Shown one piece after another: positions 26,401 through 34,363 of a stretch of DNA of 64,000 nt (its first letter is position 1; each line of letters starts with the position of its first letter). A model generated the notes under the pieces. That model saw only the letters and a program-made list of their open reading frames with translations. It was not told the DNA's origin and made no database searches. A program made the position numbers and the translations under genes. Source of the DNA: Comamonas odontotermitis (lineage in GTDB: Bacteria > Pseudomonadota > Gammaproteobacteria > Burkholderiales > Burkholderiaceae_C); the NCBI RefSeq assembly GCF_020080045.1, contig NZ_CP083451.1, positions 1,488,001 through 1,552,000 on the forward strand. The letters are read 5' to 3'.

Positions 26401-27133
26401 GCCTGCCACCCAGGCGGCCCAGCGCGGCCTGCTGCATTACGCCCAGGCACTGCGCATCTGGCCGCAGCGAATGGGCGAAGCCTGGGAGCTGCGCAGCAGC
26501 GATGCCGATGCCGGTATCGACGTGGCAGACTGGCTGCGCGGCCTGCGCGCGGCAGCGGGCGTGGCCGAGGCCGACCTGCCCCGGCCAGACCTCACACGCC
26601 CCGAGCAATGCGCGCGCATCACGCTCTCCGCCGGGCGGCTGCATTCAGGCAAGGAAGTGCGGCATGACCGCCTGCTACGCCACTGGGTGGAGCACCTGGC
26701 CTGGCACGTAGCCGGGCGGCCGCTGGTGAGCGTGGTGTGCAGCGAATCGGGCATTGCCGTATTGCCGCCGCTGCCCGGCGCGCAGGCCCGGATGCACTGG
26801 CACGCCCTGCTGGCGCTGTGGGCTGAAGGCATGCGCGAGCCGCTGCCGCTGGCCGCACGCACCGGCATTGCCGCTGCGCAGGGCATGCAGGCGCAGCAGG
26901 TTGCCAGCGTATATGACGACGCCTACCGTGGCACCGGAGAGGTGCAGCGCCTGCCCGAGCTGGCGCGCAGCTACCCCGATTTTGACCACCTGCAGGCCGA
27001 TGGCCGATTTGCGCAACTGGCGGCGCAGCTGTATGGCCCGATGCTGGAATGCGTGCGCCTCATCAGCAGCCACGACCCCGCAGCGCTGGGTCGCATCGCC
27101 CGTGGCGAGGCAGATACGGGAGGCGCGCCATGA
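23483..27133 (+). CDS. recC: exodeoxyribonuclease V subunit gamma RecC
   Basis: The product is 1216 residues from ATG 23483 (MNAPVSPAITPG). It has the inactive-helicase plus nuclease-like architecture of RecC: MVIHSNHPEALRDLVVAWM at the start, then SNGIAQWLKLSLA, CLLGMNDGAYPR and YQPGDRSRRDDDRYLLLEAV-type segments (here YRPGDRSRRDDDRYLLLEAV). RecC holds the complex together, splits the duplex and reads Chi. It is first in recC-recB-recD; its TGA stop overlaps the recB ATG (ATGA, 27130-27133). A short AT-rich codon patch (about 26018-26040, ...ILDEYQEAGAG) stands out from the otherwise GC-rich codons. Confidence 0.95.
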   Translation: MNAPVSPAITPGLMVIHSNHPEALRDLVVAWMRRYPLAPLESETILVQSNGIAQWLKLSLAQPVAQGGCGVTAAVDVQLPAQFLWRAYRTVLGKHQVPEISPLDKQPLTWRLMHLLPQLLQQDTFAALRRFLQDDGDQRKRYQLAERIADLFDQYQVYRADWLEDWAQGRDVLRTARGGEAPLAADQRWQAALWRSLLGDVGTAGMQTSRAAVHQQFLGFWQAPHTTPLGLPRRIVVFGISSMPAQTLQALAAISSTCQVLLCVHNPCRHHWSDIVADKDLLRHQYRRQARKRSMAHVLSDDELHQHAHPLLAAWGKQGRDYIHLIDEFDDSRQCAAQLAPINGGRIDLFSDDEPRHMLAQLQDDILDLRPLAESRARWPVFSPVQDGTIRFATAFSPQREVEALHDQLLARMDADPALAPRDIIVMVPDINDYAPHIEAVFGRIGRDDPRYIPYTVADQGQRGRAPLLVALEHVLAMPESRFAVSEILDLLAVDAVRQRFGIGESDVPLLHRWIEGAGVRWGLDGAQRARIGLAQAGETNSWRFGLRRMLLGFAVGQGEALADIEPYDEIGGLDAVALGGLAALLRALEQSCTLLAEPVSPEEWVERARTVLELLLAPRQERESLLRDQLLQGLDKWLTQCKVAEFADAVPLSVLREVWLAGMDAGSLNQRFMAGSVSFCSLMPMRAIPFKLVCLLGMNDGAYPRPVSVLDFDLMRQEYRPGDRSRRDDDRYLLLEAVLSAREQLYISWVGRSIRDSTVRPASVLVGQLRDHLSQGWRLAGGGEAPDGSQPPTDAERARMLAAITLEHPLQAFSPRYFAQPMAGGNPTGSLFTYAQEWHGVHAPAILDEYQEAGAGLLPMEERDTAVGLRMLQDFALQPVQAFFRQRLRVYFAEEDLTSQDDEMFTPDGLQAWQLQARLLADVQPWLESQDAQALQGQSLPGDLAAQLALSAARLQREGMLPLQGFAECAVQPATQAAQRGLLHYAQALRIWPQRMGEAWELRSSDADAGIDVADWLRGLRAAAGVAEADLPRPDLTRPEQCARITLSAGRLHSGKEVRHDRLLRHWVEHLAWHVAGRPLVSVVCSESGIAVLPPLPGAQARMHWHALLALWAEGMREPLPLAARTGIAAAQGMQAQQVASVYDDAYRGTGEVQRLPELARSYPDFDHLQADGRFAQLAAQLYGPMLECVRLISSHDPAALGRIARGEADTGGAP

Positions 27134-30100
27134 GCGGGCAGGGCAGCGTGCCGCAAGGCCTGGCAGACGCGGTGCAGGCGCTGCACCCCCTGCAGTTTCC
27201 GCTGTGGGGCAGCCGCCTGATCGAGGCGAGCGCGGGCACGGGCAAAACCTACACCATTGCGGCCCTCTACCTGCGGCTGGTGCTGCAGCATGGCGCAGGC
27301 AATGCCTATGGCCGCCCGCTGGTGCCGCCAGAAATCCTGGTGGTCACCTTCACCGACGCTGCGACCCAGGAGCTGCGCGACCGCATTCGCCAGCGCCTGG
27401 CCGAGGCAGCTGAGTTGTTTGGCCGCAACCCGGCAGACACCATCGGGCTGGATGCGGTCGATCCCTTGCTGCTGGCGCTGCGTGCAGACTACCCCGACGC
27501 CCAATGGCCCGGCTGCGCCCGCCGCTTGCGTGAAGCCGCCAACTGGATGGACGAGGCCGCCGTCTCCACCATCCACAGCTGGTGCTACCGCATGCTGCGC
27601 GAACATGCCTTTGACAGCGGCAGCCTGTTCCAGCAGCAACTGGTGACCGACCAGACCGAGCTGCTCACCCAGGTCGTGCAGGATTACTGGCGCACCCAGT
27701 TCTACGGCCTGCCTGCCAGCGCGTTGCGCAGCCTGCAGACCGTGGTGGCTTCCCCCGCGGCGCTGCAAGATGCGCTGCAAGGCATGCTGGCGCGGCAGGA
27801 GGCCGAGTGGCAGTTCGAGGGCCAGGCGCTGCCAGCATCTGCGGAGGTGGATGTTGCGGCGCTCCTGAACCAGGCTGCCGAGCAGACCGAGCGCTGCGAG
27901 CAGCTGCAGGCAGTCGCTCGTGATGCCTGGCGTGCCCACCGCGCCGATCTGGAGCAACTCTTTGCCACGCTGCTGCCGCACTTCAATGGCACCACCTACC
28001 CCAAGAAAGACGAAGAGGGCGTGTTCGACGGCTGGATGGCCGGCATGGCCGCATGGAGCGAAGGGGCCGATGCACCCGCAAAGATCCGCGCCTTCAGCCA
28101 GTCGGGCATTCGCCTGAAAAAGGGCGCCAATGTACCCACGCACACCGCGCTGGCAGCGCTGGACGACTGGCTGGCTGCCGACGGCGAAGCCTTGCCAGCC
28201 GCAGCGCAGATCAAGCCGCTTTTGCTGCGCCATGCGCTGGGCCACGTCAGGCGTGCGCTGAACGCCGAAAAGCAGCGCCGAGCCGAGCTGGGTTTTGACG
28301 ACCTGCTGCAACGCCTGGACGCCGCCTTGCAGGCCGAAGGAGGCGAGGCGCTGGCAGCACGCATCCGCGCGCAGTTTCCGGTGGCGATGATCGATGAGTT
28401 TCAGGACACCGACCCGCTGCAGTACCGCATCTTCGAGCGGGTGTATGCCATCGACGCCAACGACGCCGCTCTGGGTTTTTTCATGATTGGCGACCCCAAG
28501 CAGGCGATCTATGCGTTTCGTGGTGCAGATATCTACACCTACCTGCGCGCCCGTGCGGCAACGGCCGGGCGCCACTATTCGCTGGGCACCAACTACCGCT
28601 CCACCACGGCGGTGGTCGACGCCGTCAACCACTGCTTTGCCCATGCCGAGGGGCATGACAGCGGTGCATTCCGCTTTCGCCAGGGCGCAGCCAACCCGGT
28701 ACCGTTTGTACCCGTGGGCGCCAATGGCCGCAGGGATGGCTTGTTTCTGGAAGGAGCCACCCAGCCCGCCATGACGCTGTGGACCGTGCTGGCACCGGAG
28801 CGGGAAGCGGATGGCGAAGGCGCGGAGGGGGCAGGCGGTGCAGAGGATGCCGCCGCCAGTGCCGCATCCTCACGCACCGGCGTGCCCGAAGGCCAGTACC
28901 GCCGCCGCATGGCAGCGTCTGCGGCTGCGCAGATCACCGAATGGCTCAATGCCGCGCAACGCGGACAGGCCGGGTTTGGCACCGGCCCCGATGCCCTGCA
29001 GCGGGCGCTGCGCCCGGCCGATATCGCCGTGCTGGTGCGCGGCCGTGCCGAGGCTGAGCTGGTGCGCGATCAGCTCGCGCTGCGCGGCTTGGCCAGCGTC
29101 TACCTGTCCGACCGCGATTCGGTCTTCCAGACTGCAGAAGCCGCCGACATGCTGCGCTGGCTGCGCGCGGTGCATGCGCCGTCTGATGACGGCCTGCTGC
29201 GCGCGGCCCTCGCCACCGCCGCCATGGGCTGGTCGTGGCAGGCGCTGGACCGGCTCAACCACGACGAACAACACTGGGAGCAACTGGCCCTGCGCATGCG
29301 CGCGCTGCAGCAGCTGTGGCAGAAAAAGGGCGTGCTGCCCATGCTGCGCCAGTGGCTGCTCGATTTTGACCTGCCCGCGCGCTGGCTGTCGCAGGCCGGA
29401 GGCGAGCGCCGCCTCACCAATGTGCTGCACCTGGCCGAATGGCTGCAGCGCACCTCGGCCGCCGTCGATGGCGAGCAGGCGCTGATGCGCGCCCTGGCCG
29501 AGCAGATGGCGCGGCCCGAGGGCGACGAGGAAATCCTGCACCTGGAAAGCGATGCCGATCTGATCAAGATCGTCACTATCCACAAATCCAAAGGCCTGGA
29601 GTACCCGCTGGTGCTGCTGCCATTCATCAGCAGCTGGCGCGATTTCGATGGCAAGAGCCGGGGCTATGCCCAGTTTCACGACGCGGCCACGGGCGCCCTG
29701 GTGGTGGAGCTGAGCAACAGGCACGCGCCCGCCGTGGCGGGCCACAACGACGAACGCCTCAGCGAAGACATGCGCCTGCTGTACGTGGCGCTCACGCGCG
29801 CGCAGTACGCGCTGTGGCTGGGCATTGCGCCCATCGCCAAGGGCAGCAGCAAGGCCGGTACGCTGGAGAAAAGCGCCGTCGGCTACCTGCTGGCGGGCGG
29901 CAACAAGCTGCCGGATGCGACGCTGGGTGCCACCTTGCAGGCGTTTGCCCAAGGCTGCACAGGCATGGCCGTGCAGCCGCTGCCACCAGCAACCAGCCCG
30001 GACGCTGTGCGCTACACACCGCCGCCGGCCCCCGCACTGCATGCGCCGCGCCAACCGCAGCGTCGCTACGACGAACACTGGTGGATCGCCAGTTTCTCGG

Positions 30101-31053
30101 CGCTGACCGACAAGCTCGGCCCTGTTGGAGCGGTTGGCCCTGTTGGCGACGTGGCAGGCCTGGCCCCGCAGCCAGTGGATGCTATTGATTTTGATGCCTT
30201 GGCGCAGGATGGACGGGTGCCAGAGCCCGAAACGGCCCAGGAAGACCAGTACCTGGAGCTGCAGGACGTGGCCCCCGATACGCCAGGCGCTACGCTGCCC
30301 GTGCGTCCAGCCGCTGCCGAGCCCGGCAGCCTGCACGCCTTCCCCAAGGGGCCGGATGCCGGTAATTTTCTGCACGGCATGCTGGAATGGTGCGCGCAGG
30401 AAGGCTTTGGCACCGTACTGGCGCAGCCTGCGCAACTCGACAGCCTCATTGCCCACCGCTGCAAGGTGCGTGGCTGGGCCGACTGGGCCGAGCCGCTGCA
30501 GGGCATCGTGCGCCAATGGTTGCAGGCGCCGCTGGTGCTGCAGGGTGAAGCCGGGCCTTCGCTGGCCCAACTGGCGCAGTGGCAGGTCGAGATGGAATTC
30601 TGGCTGCCCGTGGTGGGCCAGGCATCGTCTGCCCAGCTCGATGCGCTGGTGCAGCAGCACATTGCGCCCGGCCAGCCCCGGCCTGCGCTCGCTTACAACC
30701 GGCTCCATGGCATGCTCAAGGGCTACATGGACCTGGTGCTGGAGCACGGCGGTCGCTACTACGTGCTCGACTACAAATCGAACTGGCTGGGCACGGACAG
30801 CACGGCCTATACACCTGCTGCCATGCAGGCTGCAGTGCTCCAGCACCGTTACGATGTGCAGTATGTGATCTACACCTATGCGCTGCACCGCCTGTTGCAG
30901 CTGCGCCTGCCTGGTTACGATTACGAGCGCGATGTGGGTGGCGTGGTGTACTGGTTTCTGCGGGGCGTGGATGCTGCGGGCGCCGGCATGTATGCCGACA
31001 AGCCGCCGCGCGCGCTGATGGATGCGCTCGATGCCCTGTGGGCGGCGCCGTGA
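27130..31053 (+). CDS. recB: exodeoxyribonuclease V subunit beta RecB
   Basis: The product is 1307 residues. Walker A is near residue 32 (EASAGTGKTYTIAALYLRL), with later SF1 helicase motifs FSTIHSWCYR-type (STIHSWCYRMLREHAF), DEFQDTDPLQYRIF, IGDPKQAIYAFRGAD, HKSKGLEYPLVLLP and LLYVALTRAQYALWLG. The C-terminal nuclease domain has YVLDYKSNWLG near residue 1210. RecB supplies the 3'-5' helicase, the nuclease and RecA loading. It overlaps recC by 4 bases and recD by one (TGATG). The linker between helicase and nuclease (about 995-1070) is long and low in complexity, with an AT-rich DAIDFDALA patch. Confidence 0.96.
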   Translation: MSGQGSVPQGLADAVQALHPLQFPLWGSRLIEASAGTGKTYTIAALYLRLVLQHGAGNAYGRPLVPPEILVVTFTDAATQELRDRIRQRLAEAAELFGRNPADTIGLDAVDPLLLALRADYPDAQWPGCARRLREAANWMDEAAVSTIHSWCYRMLREHAFDSGSLFQQQLVTDQTELLTQVVQDYWRTQFYGLPASALRSLQTVVASPAALQDALQGMLARQEAEWQFEGQALPASAEVDVAALLNQAAEQTERCEQLQAVARDAWRAHRADLEQLFATLLPHFNGTTYPKKDEEGVFDGWMAGMAAWSEGADAPAKIRAFSQSGIRLKKGANVPTHTALAALDDWLAADGEALPAAAQIKPLLLRHALGHVRRALNAEKQRRAELGFDDLLQRLDAALQAEGGEALAARIRAQFPVAMIDEFQDTDPLQYRIFERVYAIDANDAALGFFMIGDPKQAIYAFRGADIYTYLRARAATAGRHYSLGTNYRSTTAVVDAVNHCFAHAEGHDSGAFRFRQGAANPVPFVPVGANGRRDGLFLEGATQPAMTLWTVLAPEREADGEGAEGAGGAEDAAASAASSRTGVPEGQYRRRMAASAAAQITEWLNAAQRGQAGFGTGPDALQRALRPADIAVLVRGRAEAELVRDQLALRGLASVYLSDRDSVFQTAEAADMLRWLRAVHAPSDDGLLRAALATAAMGWSWQALDRLNHDEQHWEQLALRMRALQQLWQKKGVLPMLRQWLLDFDLPARWLSQAGGERRLTNVLHLAEWLQRTSAAVDGEQALMRALAEQMARPEGDEEILHLESDADLIKIVTIHKSKGLEYPLVLLPFISSWRDFDGKSRGYAQFHDAATGALVVELSNRHAPAVAGHNDERLSEDMRLLYVALTRAQYALWLGIAPIAKGSSKAGTLEKSAVGYLLAGGNKLPDATLGATLQAFAQGCTGMAVQPLPPATSPDAVRYTPPPAPALHAPRQPQRRYDEHWWIASFSALTDKLGPVGAVGPVGDVAGLAPQPVDAIDFDALAQDGRVPEPETAQEDQYLELQDVAPDTPGATLPVRPAAAEPGSLHAFPKGPDAGNFLHGMLEWCAQEGFGTVLAQPAQLDSLIAHRCKVRGWADWAEPLQGIVRQWLQAPLVLQGEAGPSLAQLAQWQVEMEFWLPVVGQASSAQLDALVQQHIAPGQPRPALAYNRLHGMLKGYMDLVLEHGGRYYVLDYKSNWLGTDSTAYTPAAMQAAVLQHRYDVQYVIYTYALHRLLQLRLPGYDYERDVGGVVYWFLRGVDAAGAGMYADKPPRALMDALDALWAAP

Positions 31054-33329
31054 TGAAGAATGCAATGACACGAGAAGAACAAGATCTGACTGTGAACACC
31101 CCTGGCCAGGAGCACCGCCAGGAGGCGCAGGCGCGGCCTGCTGCGAAGGTGGCCGCCGACAGCGCCACGGCCACCCTGCTGCACACGGTGCAGCGCTGGA
31201 CGGCGCACGGCTGGCTGCGCAGCCTGGATGAGGCGCTGGTGCTCTTTCTGCACGAGCTGGACCCTTCTGCATCGCCGCTGGTGCTGCTGGCCGCCGCGCT
31301 GGCCAGCCACCAGCTGGGGCGTGGCCACGTCTGCCTGGACTTGCGCGCCACCCTGGCCGGCAGCCGTTTTGTCCTGTCGCTGCCGCCCGATGCGGCTGAC
31401 CAGGGCAGCGGCGCGGTGGAGGCTACGCCCCTGCCATTGCCCAGCGAACTGCTGGCGAACGTGAGCCTGCCCCAATGGCAGGGCGCGCTGTTGGCCAGCG
31501 CACTGGTGGCGGGCGAAGGCAAGGCCACGCAGGGCGGCACGCCGCTGGTGCTGCAGGGCGACCGCCTGTACCTTCGCCGCTACTGGCAGCACGAGCAGGA
31601 CGTGGCGCGCGCCGTCGGCCAGCGCATCGATGCCAGCGGCATCCTGCGCGCTGCGCGCACGCCCGCGCAGGATGCCGCGCTGCGCGAGGCGCTCGATGTG
31701 CTGTTTGCCCCGCAGAGCGCAGATGCCGAGGGCCCTGACTGGCAGAAAATGGCCTGCGCGCTGGCCGCCACCAGCGCCTTTGCCATCATCACCGGCGGCC
31801 CGGGCACCGGCAAGACGACCACCGTCGTCAAGCTGCTGGCGCTGCTGCAGCACATGGCCTTGCAGCCCGATGCGGCCAGCGGCAAGCCTGCGCGTCCGTT
31901 GCGCATCTGCCTCGCCGCGCCCACGGGCAAAGCCGCCGCGCGGCTGACTGAATCCATCGTGCAGGCGCTGGGCCGCATTTCTGACGCTGAAATGCCCGAG
32001 ACGCCGCCGGTGGTGATGAACGGCGAGTCGCGCAGCCTGAAGCAGCTCATTCCCGCCGAAGCGCAGACCCTGCACCGCCTGCTGGGCAGCCGGCCCGAGA
32101 GCCGCCACTTTCGCCACAATGCGCAGAACCCGCTGGCGCTCGATGTGCTGGTGATCGACGAGGCGTCGATGGTCGATCTGGAAATGATGGCCGCCGTGCT
32201 GACCGCGCTGCCGCGCGATGCGCGCCTGGTGCTGCTGGGCGACAAAGACCAGCTCGCATCGGTGGAGGCGGGAGCCGTGCTGGGCGAGCTGTGTGCGCAA
32301 TCGGAGCGCGGCCTGTACTGGCACGAGACTGCGCACTGGCTGCAGCAGGTGACTGGTCAGCAAGTGCCCGCGCAACTGCAGGACATTGCGGGCAAACCGC
32401 TCGACCAGGAGGTGGTGATGCTGCGCGTAAGCCACCGCTTTCATGCCCAAAGCGGCATTGGTAGGCTGGCGCGCGAAGTCAACGCAGGCAACGGCAAGGC
32501 CATCAAGGGCCTGCTCAAGGAGCAGTACCCCGATGTGGCCGCCTACCCGGTGCCGGACATCACCCACTCATCGCTGGCGCAGCTGGTGATTGATGGCGGC
32601 GGCAAGCGCTTTCCTGAAAGCGTGCAAAAGCAGCAGGGCGGCCCGGTAGGCTATGGCCATTACCTGCAACTGCTGCGCGCCATGCCCCAAGAAGGAGGCC
32701 AGGCCGCGCTGGATGAGTGGGCCCACGCCCTGTTGGCCGCGCACAGCCGCTTTCAGGTGCTGTGCGCGCTGCGCAGTGGGCCCTGGGGAGTGGAGGGCAT
32801 GAACGAGCGCATTGCCCAGCTGCTGGCCCATCGCGACCTGATTGCGCACAGCAGCGGCTGGTATGCCGGCCGGCCGGTACTGGTCACGCGCAACGACTAC
32901 AGCCTGAAGCTGATGAATGGCGACATCGGCATCACGGTCGAAGTTCCGCTACACAATCAGGAGCTGATGGCGCATGCTGGTCGGGCGCAAGAGGCCCATA
33001 CGTCTGCAAACCCGGCGCGCGGCCTGCGCGTGGTATTTGCCACCGGTGAAGGCCTGCGCTGGGTGCTGCCCAGCCGCCTGCAGGCGGTGGAGACGGTGTA
33101 CGCAATGACCATCCACAAATCGCAGGGCTCGGAGTTCGACCACGCCGCCGTGGTGTTGCCGCCGCAGCTCTCGCCCATCATGACGCGCGAACTCGTCTAC
33201 ACCGGCATCACCCGCGCCAAGAACTGGCTGACGGTGGTGGCAGGCGGCACCAGCAGCTTTGCGGTGCTGGAGCAGGCGAGCCACCTGCAGGTCAAACGCG
33301 CCAGCGGTCTGCGGCAGGGCGAGCTGTGA
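31053..33329 (+). CDS. recD: exodeoxyribonuclease V subunit alpha RecD
   Basis: The product is 758 residues, longer than E. coli RecD (608). Walker A GGPGTGKTTTVVKLLALL is at about 247, then LAAPTGKAAARL, DVLVIDEASMVDLEMM, LLGDKDQLASVEAG and the SH3-like and motif VI segment YAMTIHKSQGSEFDHAAVVL...YTGITRAKNW. RecD is the 5'-3' helicase of RecBCD. The ATG is embedded in the recB stop, so the three genes are translationally coupled. Extra length lies in the N-terminal domain and in an insertion after QVTGQQVPAQLQDI. A second in-frame ATG at 31065 is possible. Confidence 0.95.
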   Translation: MKNAMTREEQDLTVNTPGQEHRQEAQARPAAKVAADSATATLLHTVQRWTAHGWLRSLDEALVLFLHELDPSASPLVLLAAALASHQLGRGHVCLDLRATLAGSRFVLSLPPDAADQGSGAVEATPLPLPSELLANVSLPQWQGALLASALVAGEGKATQGGTPLVLQGDRLYLRRYWQHEQDVARAVGQRIDASGILRAARTPAQDAALREALDVLFAPQSADAEGPDWQKMACALAATSAFAIITGGPGTGKTTTVVKLLALLQHMALQPDAASGKPARPLRICLAAPTGKAAARLTESIVQALGRISDAEMPETPPVVMNGESRSLKQLIPAEAQTLHRLLGSRPESRHFRHNAQNPLALDVLVIDEASMVDLEMMAAVLTALPRDARLVLLGDKDQLASVEAGAVLGELCAQSERGLYWHETAHWLQQVTGQQVPAQLQDIAGKPLDQEVVMLRVSHRFHAQSGIGRLAREVNAGNGKAIKGLLKEQYPDVAAYPVPDITHSSLAQLVIDGGGKRFPESVQKQQGGPVGYGHYLQLLRAMPQEGGQAALDEWAHALLAAHSRFQVLCALRSGPWGVEGMNERIAQLLAHRDLIAHSSGWYAGRPVLVTRNDYSLKLMNGDIGITVEVPLHNQELMAHAGRAQEAHTSANPARGLRVVFATGEGLRWVLPSRLQAVETVYAMTIHKSQGSEFDHAAVVLPPQLSPIMTRELVYTGITRAKNWLTVVAGGTSSFAVLEQASHLQVKRASGLRQGEL

Positions 33330-33515
33330 TGTGATGCACAAAGGCTGGCAGGTGGCGCGGGCAGAGCCCCGTGCGCCTTGCGCAGCGACTGAAAAAGCAA
33401 AAAGCGCCGACAGTGCAGACTGCGGCGCAATGGAAAGCGGAAGCCAGCCCATGCCGGATGGGCAGGGTGCGACAGGCTGAGCGACAAGGCACTCAGGGGC
33501 GAAATCGTTTCATCG

Positions 33516-33667
33516 AAAAAAATGCGTGGCTACCCGACAAGTCGTTGGCTGGCTAAAACGACCCCGAAGCTGAACAGGCCCCGAGTGTCGCCCCACGATG
33601 AAACAATCACTGTTGCGTTGGCACAAGCGCTTTTTGAGGGAGCGTTTGCGCCGTCTGCAGCGGCGAT
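33516..33667 (-). ncRNA. candidate Fur-regulated small RNA sharing its 3' module with hemP
   Basis: On the minus strand a good promoter (-35 TTGATA 33698-33703, 18-nt spacer, -10 TATAGT 33674-33679) overlaps a Fur-like box (33688-33702). Downstream there is no plausible protein (no ATG). The transcript of about 150 nt ends in a structured module and a run of seven T (33516-33522). The module pairs CGTGG with CCACG and CGAC with GTCG, and contains the hairpin GTCGTT-N10-AACGAC. The same module (GTTTCATCGTGGGGCGAC at its 5' side, GCCAGCC in a loop, GTAGCC near the end) forms the 3' UTR of hemP. An unpaired CUCCCUC in the 5' part could pair with ribosome sites. This is inference from sequence. 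Confidence 0.55.
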
Positions 33668-33673
33668 GGGTGA

Positions 33674-33703
33674 ACTATAACACTGAATGAGAATAATTAT
33701 CAA
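33674..33703 (-). promoter_or_regulatory. Fur-controlled promoter of the candidate small RNA
   Basis: TGAGAATAATTATCA (33688-33702) matches the 7-1-7 Fur consensus TGATAATNATTATCA at 13 of 14 defined positions. It covers the -35 and most of the spacer of a TTGATA-N18-TATAGT promoter. Iron-replete Fur should silence it. Confidence 0.7.
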
Positions 33704-33860
33704 TAAGAATGTGGATGAATTCTTTGCCAGACCCCAGTTTTGTGTAAGTGTTTGTTTTTGTGTTGGTTTCTGCCGCAAATTGCGCATAGGCAGAGGTGCG
33801 CGCGCTGCGAAATTTTGGTAACTTCTAGCTATCAATACAACAAAATTGCGGAGGATTGCA

Positions 33861-34190
33861 ATGATGAACAACAGCGAGAGTTTTCGATCGAGTGTGGTGG
33901 CGCTTTTGGCGCTGACGGCTTCTGCATGGTCGCACGCAGCGTGCTACACCGTCTACAACGCCAAGAGTGAAGTGGTGTACCGCAGCGTAGAGCCGCCGGT
34001 GGACATGTCCAAGCAACTGCACCAGACGCAAAGCCAGCTGCCTGCCGGCAGCCAGGTGGTGTTTTCGCCCAACAACAGCATTTGCGTGACCGAGGTGAAC
34101 GAGCTGCAAAAGGGCAAGGGGTTCAAGTCCACCAACGCCAATATGGTCACCGATCAGTTGAATCTGGGCAGCATGATCACCGCCCAGTGA
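33861..34190 (+). CDS. exported small protein, unrecognised
   Basis: The product is 109 residues from ATG 33861, with GGAGG ten bases upstream; an in-frame TTG at 33846 is discounted. A signal peptide (SSVVALLALTASAWSHA) is followed by ACYTVYNAKSEVVYRSVEPP and VDMSKQLHQT. Two cysteines in the mature part (ACYTVY, SICVTEV) may form a disulfide. It is probably periplasmic. I recognise no domain; a similar ACYTVY...PPVDMS pattern recurs in my memory of comamonad exported proteins, but this is not verifiable here. The start lies 158 bases from the divergent Fur-controlled promoter. A clear terminator follows. Confidence 0.7.
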   Translation: MMNNSESFRSSVVALLALTASAWSHAACYTVYNAKSEVVYRSVEPPVDMSKQLHQTQSQLPAGSQVVFSPNNSICVTEVNELQKGKGFKSTNANMVTDQLNLGSMITAQ

Positions 34191-34227
34191 TCCGGGTCGT
34201 AGAGTCATAGGCAGCTTGCCTGCCTGC

Positions 34228-34258
34228 AAAGCCAGCTTCGTGCTGGCTTTTGTTTTTT
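34228..34258 (+). terminator. terminator of the exported small protein gene
   Basis: AAAGCCAGC-TTCGT-GCTGGCTTTT followed by GTTTTTTGG; strong stem with U-rich tail. Confidence 0.87.
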
Positions 34259-34363
34259 GGGGAGTAGCGCCGGGCCCGCCTTTTGCGCGCTGCGCCTGCC
34301 CATTCCGGCTGAAATTGCCAGAGGTTTGCTTTGGGCCATTGCCCGGCCTGCGAAAATAGCGGG

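Noticed and set aside
28870..31272. 800-codon minus frame opposite recB
   Set aside because: Same reason; the plus strand has the full helicase and nuclease motifs of RecB.
33530..33871. 113-codon minus frame over the candidate small RNA
   Set aside because: Its start lies upstream of the predicted promoter and the frame has no ribosome site. The conserved part matches the hemP 3' UTR, which is not translated in that frame.
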